Shown here: positions 24,956 to 31,658 of the stretch, piece after piece | Layout of the letters: each line of letters opens with the position of its first letter | Numbering within the stretch: position 1 is the stretch's first letter | Source of the DNA: PVC group bacterium (ex Bugula neritina AB1) | GTDB taxonomy: Bacteria; GCA-001730085 | NCBI GenBank assembly: GCA_001730085.1 | Contig: MDLB01000093.1 | Coordinates: 1-31,658, forward strand | Reading direction: 5' to 3' | Length of the DNA: 31,658 nucleotides | The notes under the pieces: model-generated | The model's database searches: none | The model's input: the letters and a program-made list of their open reading frames with translations, nothing else | Told to the model about the DNA's origin: nothing | Program-made: the position numbers and the translations under genes

Positions 24956-25413
24956 AAAATCATTTTGATTAGACTTTGCAACAATCGCTTATGACCTCTT
25001 TTTTTCTATTCACTCGCTCCTATGATCAAGTCATGTGATATGAAATCAAAAAATTTCTTAAAAAGAACCATAATAAAATTTATGATGTATTTTTCATTAA
25101 AACTATATTTAAAAGAAATGTCTTTATAAAGACCTCTGCATAGCCTATAAAAAAAATAAAAAATTTTTAAAATATACTGCTATCCGTTAAGAAAATAAAA
25201 AACTTTTTGAATATTTTTCTTTAGTAAAGAGAAACCTCTGAAAAATAGATAGAAGGGATGTAAAAAAGTGTTGTGCTTGACTTAACGTATAGCACTACAC
25301 TTACTTTATTTTCTTCACTTACTTTTTTCCTTATTTAAGCCTTTTATTTTTCTAGGTTATGCAGAGGTCTTTTATAGTTTAATATTTGCTAAAATTATTT
25401 TTTTAATTTTGAT
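24956..25413. other. 458-bp convergent intergenic region holding a MITE-like element
   Basis: Between dprA (+) and the giant gene (-). It contains only the 243-bp inverted-repeat element at 25129-25371 and AT-rich flanks. No ORF or strong terminator with a T-run was found after dprA; the short AATCA/TGATT dyad near 24958 is too weak to call. Confidence 0.6.
25129..25371. mobile_element. MITE-like element with about 30-bp terminal inverted repeats
   Basis: The left end AAGACCTCTGCATAGCC followed by an A-rich tract is matched on the opposite strand at the right end by AAGACCTCTGCATAACC, continuing similarly for about 30 bp. TTTATA flanks both ends (25123-25128 and 25371-25376), a candidate target duplication. 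Inside are a second inverted pair (around GAAAATAAA) and a 10-bp hairpin (GTGTTGTGCT ... AGCACTACAC, 25268-25300). No ORF is present, so movement would need a transposase in trans. The ends recall IS5-family-type termini (GACCTCTGC/GACCTTTGC), which is an inference. Confidence 0.75.
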
Positions 25414-28400
25414 TTAAGAAGAAGAAGATACTCTTTTACTCTTCCACTCTTCTATGATTTTTCTTTTCTTATTGGATTTAAAAAACTCTAAGCTAGTGAT
25501 AAGTTTATTTAGAGTTTCGTTTTTGTATTGATAAATTAAATCTTTATTTTCTTGATTTAATATATGATCGATAAAAAATGAAAGAAAATCTTTAAAAGTA
25601 AATGTTAAATTTTCAATAAAATAAGATTTAATTTCATTAGATAATTTTATTTTAAATTCATTGTAGTCATATTTTAAATTTTTTAAAAGAAATTGTATCA
25701 TTTTGATTTCTTTTTCACTATTATAATCTTCTATAAAAACAAGATATATAAAAAGCAATAAGTGGCTCTGATTCATAATATAGTCATGCTCATAAAGACC
25801 ATTAGATTCTAGACCTAATAGCTCTATGAATTGTTTTTGTAAAATCAAAGTGTTTTCTTGAGGTTCTGACCCAATAGATAAAGGTATTTTTTTGAAATTT
25901 ATTAAAAATTTATTAAGAGTTATTTTTTGACTATGACATTTTATATAAGTCCAGAAATAACTTAACCATATCTTTGGATCGCTTGTTTCTAATTTGGAAG
26001 ATGTTATATGGTGAAAATGTAGAAACGTTTTTACATTACGATCTAAATTAAGCGGAGTGTCTATCGTATAGCATTTTTTTAATAAAAGATCAAGATAGGA
26101 TAAATCATTTGAGCTTGAAAAATATTTGTTGAATAGATCTAAAAAAATTAGAACACCCTGAAACAAATCTTCATTAATTATATAATCAATTTTTGATATT
26201 ATAATTTTCTTATATTCTAAGAAAAAATCATAATAATATTTTATAATATTTTTATAGTCAGGATAATTTATAAATTCTTTCATCAAATAGCTTAAAAATA
26301 CATTGGTTAATTCTATATCGACATCGCTAAATAAAATCAGGTTAAATATTTTATCTAAGAAATCTATTAAAGAGGATATTGAAATTTGTGTCAAAAAACT
26401 TTTAGAGTTACTATCATATATTGTTGGATAGTATAAACAAATAAAATCTAAGATAAAGACGATTAAGAATTCTTCAATTTCTTTATCTTTTAAATTAAGA
26501 AAGTTTTCTATAAGTGTCGGCAAATACCTCTTTACTATAAAATCATGAAAGAGATTTCCTTGAAGATCGTGAGCAGAGAAGAAAGCCTCAGGCGTAGATG
26601 GCATTCTTCGATAAAAATTTAAAAAGGTTAAGGAAATAGCTGTTTGAAAAGGATTCATTTTTGAAAAGTTTTTTTTAATTATCTCAAAACCATGTGTTAA
26701 TATTTTTTCTATTAAATCATTCCTCTTTAAGAAAGGGGATTTTGCAAGATAGCTTGAAATCACATAAAGAGAGAATAAATCTTCAACTTTACTTGCTCTA
26801 TATAAAAAATCTTTCTCAAAAGATATAACGATTCTTTCCATCATTTTGCTTTCAAAAGCCTTACAAGAATCCGTATCTTCGAATCTTCTAGTATATTCTA
26901 ATAAAAAATCCCAATGATTTAGATCACTCATTTGTTGAAGCTTTTGTTCTTCTAGAAAAGAGGAAGAGTATAAGAGCATTTCTACATATATAAAAAGAAA
27001 CATATAATTAGATATATCTAAGCTTTTATTAAAATTTTTAAAAAAAACGGAGAGAGCTTTTTTATAAATAGCGTTATTAAAAGAAAAAGTATTTTTACAA
27101 TGTAAAATATGAAGTAAAAAATTTTCTAAAAAACAATTAAAAGACTCGGTTGGATTCAAAGTATTTAACTTTTTGAAGATTTTTTCTTTCAAATGAATAG
27201 ATAACTCACATAAAAGGTTTTCATGCATAAGTTTATAAAGGGTATTTATAAAAGATTCGTTATCTAGAAAGTAGGTGGGAGAAAATTGCTCCACTGGGTT
27301 GCTCTCGTCTAAAAAATCATTTAAAATAATTTCATTCAAAGGTAAATATAAGTTGTGACCTGGCTGGTTGAATATCTTTGCTTTATCATTTTTTAAAAAA
27401 TAGGTTAAGAGTAAAGGAGAAACCTTTGCGGAAATATCTTTTTTAAAACTCAAATCTAGATCTTTTTGTAAAGTTAGATCAGAAGCAAAGGATAGTATAA
27501 GTATAAGGAGATCTTCGTAAAATGGACTTGACTCGTTTGATTCATTTAATATTTTTAAAGCAATATCAAAAATTTGTTTATTAAGTTCAAAAGAAGAAAT
27601 AGATCGATACTTTTCTAAAACAGTAAAAGCCAAGTCAAGAAAATATTTGAGCCAAGGATCTGGTTCTTCTGAAGTGACTCTGTATGACAAAAACTGAAAA
27701 ATACACTCAAAGTTTCTGACAAAAGTTTTTATGTCTTTTTCTCTTGTGTACCTTGCTGCGTTAAACTTTTCAAGGTCACAATTAAAAAGAAATGTTTCAA
27801 TAAGAGATTCGATGATAAATGTGTCTCCAAGAAGGGGTGCTGATTCATTCTGAGATAATAAATCAGGAAGAGAGATAGAAAATAGGAATTCCATTACGAA
27901 AAAGGAGGGAATGGACTCTTTTGTATTATACTTATTAGAAAAAGATAAGAAATGGCACCAATATTTTAAGGACGCTTTTTGTGATTTGAATGAAGCTTTT
28001 TGGAGATAAGAAAAAAAATCTTTTTCTATTAAGAGATCATAGGGGACTTCATTCTTAGAAGCTAAAAATAGAAAGGTTGCGAAAAATAAGGTCATATAAT
28101 CACCAGACGCTTCTTCAGTCTTAATCAGATCAAATATCTCTTCCAGCATATTTTCCACATATAAGTTTTTTTCGGAGTAACTATCTTTTAGCAATTCAAA
28201 AAATTTTTTTTTATCTATATTTTTAAAAATAATTAATAATAGTTTTATAAAACAGTATTTATTTAATAGATTGTTATCAAAAAGTAGAAAAAGAATATCT
28301 AAGTAACTATCTATCGTTTCTAAAGAGCTTACATTAAATATTTTTATAAAAACAAGATTGAATAAGGGGTGATCGATAAAATTGGATTCTTCTAGCAGTA

Positions 28401-31146
28401 AAAAAGGAGAGTGGCTGTCATAAAAGAATTGATCGAGTGGTAGAGAAATGTCAGTTTCTGTCATTTGAGATTTTTTTTCTGTACTAAGAGTTTTGAGGGG
28501 ATTTTGAGAAGGTTGGGCTTCAGTATAGACATTATCTGTTTGATAGAAGGAAAGAGATTGTTGCGATTTCTTTTCTACAGGGCTTGAGTGATTTCCTTTT
28601 GTAGATATCTTACTTTTTTGTGATTTTTTATCTTTTTCTAGAAGTAGAGTATTTTCAGGTAAGGGATTTATAGTTTCTTCAAAAGAGAATAGATAGTTTA
28701 GGATTTCATTAAAAAACTTTTCATCGTAAGCGGAATCTTTAGGTAGCTGCAAAAACGCACATATAAAGTCATCCGTCTTTGAAAAATCATCAACATTGAA
28801 GATTATAAAGATCTGAAAAACATGATGATTTTCAAGTTTTATATATATTTTTTTTATAAAGAGAAGGATTGTTTTTAAACTCATTTTATGCAGATCTTTA
28901 TATTGTTGAGATAAAGAAACATTGCGTTTAGCAAGAGGGTTTTTAATAGAAAAAAACACTTTATTAGATGTCCAGAAATCTGTAACATTAAAAGGGTCTA
29001 TGATTTGGTCAATAAAATGTAAGATTTGCCAATCAATAGAGGAAAAAGGCTTCTTTTTAAAAAAAAGTTTCATTTTAAAGTCGAATAAATCTTTTTGTAA
29101 AAGAAACGCCGTTTCACTATAATTGAGTTTTTCATTTTGAATGATCAGAGATAAATGCTTTAAAAAAACCAATAATCGTTTTTTTTGACTTTCTAGGTTT
29201 CCTTGTGCATCATAAGATGAGAAACATTCAAATATCATTTTTAAGAAATGTAAAGAGGATATAGGTGGTGAATCATTAGCACAGAGATATTCTAAAAAAG
29301 ATACATGTTTGTCAAGAGATAAGCTTGGTTTATCTTTGCCAGTTTTAAGATAAGATAAATAGGAAGTGAAATGATTTTGATATTGAAGCCAGTGAGAAAT
29401 CTTTTTATCAATGCTTGTTTCATGTGCCAGTTTGAATCTTTCGAAAAAAGTTTCGAAAGAAATCTTCAGATGTTCTTTTAGCGACTTTTTAGATTTTGAT
29501 AATTTTTGGTCTAATAAAGGTATTTGAACTTTACTAGATTTAACTGTTGCAAGATTTTCTTGAATTCTTTTATTTTCTTTTACAAAATCTCTTAGAGTTT
29601 TAAGTGATTTTTCATCAGCTGCTATAGTATCATTAAGATCTTTGATTGCTTTTAAATTTTGATCATATTTACTTTTAAAATAATCTTTTAAAATAGGATA
29701 TTTCTTGTTCTCTATGAAGTCTTTAAAAAAAAGAGATAGTTCTTTTGACTCCTGACCTGATTGGTTATGAGAGATCCAATATTCAAAAAGAGAAGGGTTC
29801 TCTATGATTGTTCTTGGATACTTTTGCTCGAACCATGGTAGCAAAACTTTTTCCCAAAAATCTTCAAACACTGTAGAATGATCTTTTTCTTGATCAAGAT
29901 TTTCAGTATTTTCGCTAGGGAGGTTTTCCTGAGATAGAGAAGAAGAAGCTTCAGAAGTATCTTTAGGGCGTAGAAGGTGGCTGTTGATTTCAAAAGTTTC
30001 TTTAACTCCAGGTTTTACAAGAGGAGTATCTGTTTCAGAGGTTTTCTGCACTGGAGCTTCTAGAGTTTCAGAAGGAACTGAATCTTTTTCAAATTGATCA
30101 TCTTGAGGGAGTAGGCTTTTAGGAAGCGGATCCTTATTTCCATCCTTTATCTCAGGAGAATAAAAAAGAATCTCTCGGGTCTTAGATTTTGTTTTTTCTA
30201 AGACTTTTAACCAAGGTGAAGGGTCTTCGAGCTTAGATATAAAAAACTTCCGCTTATTATAAGAGATGTGACTTTCTCCACTTCCTTGTGCTTCTATGAT
30301 TTTTTCTATAAAATCATTATTATCATTTAAAGTGTAAAATAATAAGTATGTATCTTCTTTGAATTTCTGATAGAAAGATTCAATGATAACTTCTTTGCTG
30401 TTAACACTAAAAAAATGAGAGTTTTTAAAAGACACTTTGAGTAACTCATCCTTTCCTTTTACTCGTATAAAGAAAACGGTAAAGAAGATCTTTTTGAGGT
30501 GAGAACTTCCTCCACCACGTTGTGTGTAGTCAGCATACTCCATAAAAACTTGTTTCAAAAGATCTTCTTGGGTGTAATGAGTAGGAGTCAAAGGTGTGAG
30601 TGATTTATTGGATTGTTCTTGAGAGTCTTTTGCTTTGAACAGAATACGCTCTTTGATCTCCTTTGACTTTGCTAAAAATTTTTGCTCTAATTTTTTAGGG
30701 TTAGCTAAAAGGGAATTAAATTGGTTGATAAATGTATCAAAATCGTACTCAAGGCTATCAAGCTGAGGCATATTAGGGACGGTGTCCAGAAGAACTCTCC
30801 AAAAAGTCCAAATATTATTTTGAGAATCACTTTTTTTGAAGATCTCTACTTTTTTAGGGTCTTTTATATCTATGTTATTTAAAATTTGAAAAATTTTATC
30901 AAGATACATTATAACTTTATCGAAATCTCTGTGAATATATATTTCTAAGGTGAGTTGTAGTAACTGATCACTTGGGGTTAGAGTTTCTTCATCATTATCA
31001 GAATAAAACCCTTCCCTTGAAACAGTCTTTTTTTTCAAAAAAACCGTTTCAGGAGTAAGAGCGTCTAAAGAGGATTTAGGGAGTCCAAGACTTGTTATGA
31101 TAAAAATGGATATAGTCAATAATGTTGTTAAGTTTAAAATAATCAT
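25414..31146 (-). CDS. giant exported helical protein (1910 aa)
   Basis: No family recognised. The N-terminus (MIILNLTTLLTISIFIITSLGL) is a signal or anchor segment and is followed by a short acidic stretch, as in the left-end membrane proteins, but there is no four-helix block. Two low-complexity, Ser/Glu/Lys/Pro-rich spacers lie at about 339-419 and 835-902, and a coiled-coil-like region at about 475-555. The remaining roughly 1000 residues are a run of amphipathic helices rich in Phe, Leu and Lys, suggesting an alpha-solenoid. It ends with four serines. The ATG at 31146 has no Shine-Dalgarno site. A secreted or periplasmic scaffold, adhesin or host- or prey-directed factor are all possible; none is shown. 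Confidence 0.85.
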   Translation of the reverse strand: MIILNLTTLLTISIFIITSLGLPKSSLDALTPETVFLKKKTVSREGFYSDNDEETLTPSDQLLQLTLEIYIHRDFDKVIMYLDKIFQILNNIDIKDPKKVEIFKKSDSQNNIWTFWRVLLDTVPNMPQLDSLEYDFDTFINQFNSLLANPKKLEQKFLAKSKEIKERILFKAKDSQEQSNKSLTPLTPTHYTQEDLLKQVFMEYADYTQRGGGSSHLKKIFFTVFFIRVKGKDELLKVSFKNSHFFSVNSKEVIIESFYQKFKEDTYLLFYTLNDNNDFIEKIIEAQGSGESHISYNKRKFFISKLEDPSPWLKVLEKTKSKTREILFYSPEIKDGNKDPLPKSLLPQDDQFEKDSVPSETLEAPVQKTSETDTPLVKPGVKETFEINSHLLRPKDTSEASSSLSQENLPSENTENLDQEKDHSTVFEDFWEKVLLPWFEQKYPRTIIENPSLFEYWISHNQSGQESKELSLFFKDFIENKKYPILKDYFKSKYDQNLKAIKDLNDTIAADEKSLKTLRDFVKENKRIQENLATVKSSKVQIPLLDQKLSKSKKSLKEHLKISFETFFERFKLAHETSIDKKISHWLQYQNHFTSYLSYLKTGKDKPSLSLDKHVSFLEYLCANDSPPISSLHFLKMIFECFSSYDAQGNLESQKKRLLVFLKHLSLIIQNEKLNYSETAFLLQKDLFDFKMKLFFKKKPFSSIDWQILHFIDQIIDPFNVTDFWTSNKVFFSIKNPLAKRNVSLSQQYKDLHKMSLKTILLFIKKIYIKLENHHVFQIFIIFNVDDFSKTDDFICAFLQLPKDSAYDEKFFNEILNYLFSFEETINPLPENTLLLEKDKKSQKSKISTKGNHSSPVEKKSQQSLSFYQTDNVYTEAQPSQNPLKTLSTEKKSQMTETDISLPLDQFFYDSHSPFLLLEESNFIDHPLFNLVFIKIFNVSSLETIDSYLDILFLLFDNNLLNKYCFIKLLLIIFKNIDKKKFFELLKDSYSEKNLYVENMLEEIFDLIKTEEASGDYMTLFFATFLFLASKNEVPYDLLIEKDFFSYLQKASFKSQKASLKYWCHFLSFSNKYNTKESIPSFFVMEFLFSISLPDLLSQNESAPLLGDTFIIESLIETFLFNCDLEKFNAARYTREKDIKTFVRNFECIFQFLSYRVTSEEPDPWLKYFLDLAFTVLEKYRSISSFELNKQIFDIALKILNESNESSPFYEDLLILILSFASDLTLQKDLDLSFKKDISAKVSPLLLTYFLKNDKAKIFNQPGHNLYLPLNEIILNDFLDESNPVEQFSPTYFLDNESFINTLYKLMHENLLCELSIHLKEKIFKKLNTLNPTESFNCFLENFLLHILHCKNTFSFNNAIYKKALSVFFKNFNKSLDISNYMFLFIYVEMLLYSSSFLEEQKLQQMSDLNHWDFLLEYTRRFEDTDSCKAFESKMMERIVISFEKDFLYRASKVEDLFSLYVISSYLAKSPFLKRNDLIEKILTHGFEIIKKNFSKMNPFQTAISLTFLNFYRRMPSTPEAFFSAHDLQGNLFHDFIVKRYLPTLIENFLNLKDKEIEEFLIVFILDFICLYYPTIYDSNSKSFLTQISISSLIDFLDKIFNLILFSDVDIELTNVFLSYLMKEFINYPDYKNIIKYYYDFFLEYKKIIISKIDYIINEDLFQGVLIFLDLFNKYFSSSNDLSYLDLLLKKCYTIDTPLNLDRNVKTFLHFHHITSSKLETSDPKIWLSYFWTYIKCHSQKITLNKFLINFKKIPLSIGSEPQENTLILQKQFIELLGLESNGLYEHDYIMNQSHLLLFIYLVFIEDYNSEKEIKMIQFLLKNLKYDYNEFKIKLSNEIKSYFIENLTFTFKDFLSFFIDHILNQENKDLIYQYKNETLNKLITSLEFFKSNKKRKIIEEWKSKRVSSSS

Positions 31147-31586
31147 TAAATATCTTATTTGAATTGTTAAATTATATATTATAATATTTTTAATATATTA
31201 AATCAATTAAAAAATATTTAAATATAATTTAGATAGTATTTTTATAAATTTTATTTATTCTATTTTATTTTAAAATAATAAATAATCGTTCTTCTTGTTT
31301 TTTTATACAAAAAATAGAAACGAATAGAGTAAGACCTCTGCATAGCCTATAAAAAAATAAAAAAGAAACCTCTGCACTAAAATAAAAAAAGTATAAAAGT
31401 TCAGACTTTAAAGAGAAAAAAATACATAAAATAGATATAAATATAGTTATAATTGAATTATAATGCAGAATAAATAATCACCTTAAATAATAACCTTAAA
31501 TAATCTAAAAATAAATATAATTCAAAGATAAAGTGGCTAAGATTATGATCAAAAAAATAAATAGATATAGAGGGGAAAAAGTACAA
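31147..31586. other. 440-bp AT-rich region with an IS/MITE terminus
   Basis: Contains the upstream region of the giant minus-strand gene (several TATAAT-like hexamers on the minus strand, none with a clear -35) and the mobile-element end at 31331. The interval 31380-31570 shows no ORF I would support on either strand. Confidence 0.5.
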
Positions 31587-31658
31587 ATGAGTTTTGTAAG
31601 CTATGAAGCATATCAACGTTTTGCAAAAAGAAATCCAACGCTCCATAAAATTTTAGAA
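31331..31658 (+). mobile_element. partial element with the same terminus as the MITE, running off the window
   Basis: AAGACCTCTGCATAGCC at 31331 continues identically to the MITE left end for about 27 bp and has the same orientation, so the element should extend rightwards. GAAACCTCTG occurs shortly inside both (25231 and 31365). A possible transposase start follows at 31587. The right end is outside the window, so whether this is a complete IS or another remnant is unknown. Confidence 0.5.
31587..31658 (+). CDS. 5' end of an ORF, possibly a transposase (partial)
   Basis: An ATG with AGGGGA 10 nt upstream opens a frame with no stop up to the window edge (24 codons). The peptide starts MSFVSYEAYQRFAKRNPTL. 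The basic helical start and its position about 255 bp inside a mobile-element terminus suggest the N-terminus of an IS transposase. Twenty-four residues are too few to assign a family. Confidence 0.4.
   Translation, partial: MSFVSYEAYQRFAKRNPTLHKILE

Noticed and set aside
31458-31646. 62-aa minus-strand ORF at the right edge
   Set aside because: It opposes the more plausible plus-strand start at 31587 and is AT-rich, Phe/Tyr-biased sequence typical of chance frames here.
1-31658. CRISPR array, tRNA or rRNA genes, prophage
   Set aside because: The only regular repeats are coding (84 bp, 21 bp, and the 132/126-bp pair). They have no spacers. No tRNA arms, rRNA segments or phage structural genes were recognised.

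Overview
The window is AT-rich, tightly packed bacterial chromosome. It looks like an uncultured Gram-negative bacterium with large secreted or envelope proteins. The sequence supports this with several N-terminal signal or anchor segments, a PpiD/SurA-type periplasmic chaperone, a prepilin peptidase and DprA. No 16S rRNA, tRNA or other taxonomic marker is present. The giant helical proteins beside a compact biosynthetic operon are reminiscent of Omnitrophota or other PVC-related, host-associated or predatory lineages, but that is only an impression.

Left part (1-9.7 kb). Two full-length paralogous membrane proteins (117-2300 and 2587-4728, +) each start 7 nt after a near-perfect sigma-70 -10 box, which implies leaderless mRNAs. 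A convergent gene (4867-7941, -) has the same layout: N-terminal hydrophobic segment, linker, four membrane helices, long hydrophilic region, and a C-terminus ending in Ser-Ala. It also carries a seven-unit 84-bp in-frame tandem repeat. Next comes a 508-aa protein (8138-9664, +) that aligns by motif order with class III anaerobic ribonucleotide reductase (NrdD) but lacks its catalytic elements.

Middle (9.7-15.8 kb). A PpiD-like membrane-anchored chaperone (-) is divergent from a 961-aa secreted protein (+). The latter contains a tandem 44/42-aa duplication and a nine-unit heptapeptide repeat, and is followed by a 16-bp hairpin. About 1 kb of AT-rich non-coding DNA then precedes leuA.

Right-centre (15.8-25 kb). 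Here lies a conserved metabolic run on the + strand: leuA, a pabB-pabC fusion, aroE, pilD, aroC, aroK, aroB and dprA. From aroE onward the genes are almost contiguous or overlap. Together they cover four shikimate-pathway steps (AroB, AroE, AroK, AroC), the chorismate branch to p-aminobenzoate for folate, and the first committed leucine step. Type IV pilin processing and DNA uptake genes are embedded in the run.

Right end (25-31.7 kb). A 243-bp MITE-like element with about 30-bp terminal inverted repeats lies between dprA and a 1910-aa exported helical protein (-). Another copy of the same terminus lies at 31331, facing a small ORF that runs off the window and may be the start of a transposase.
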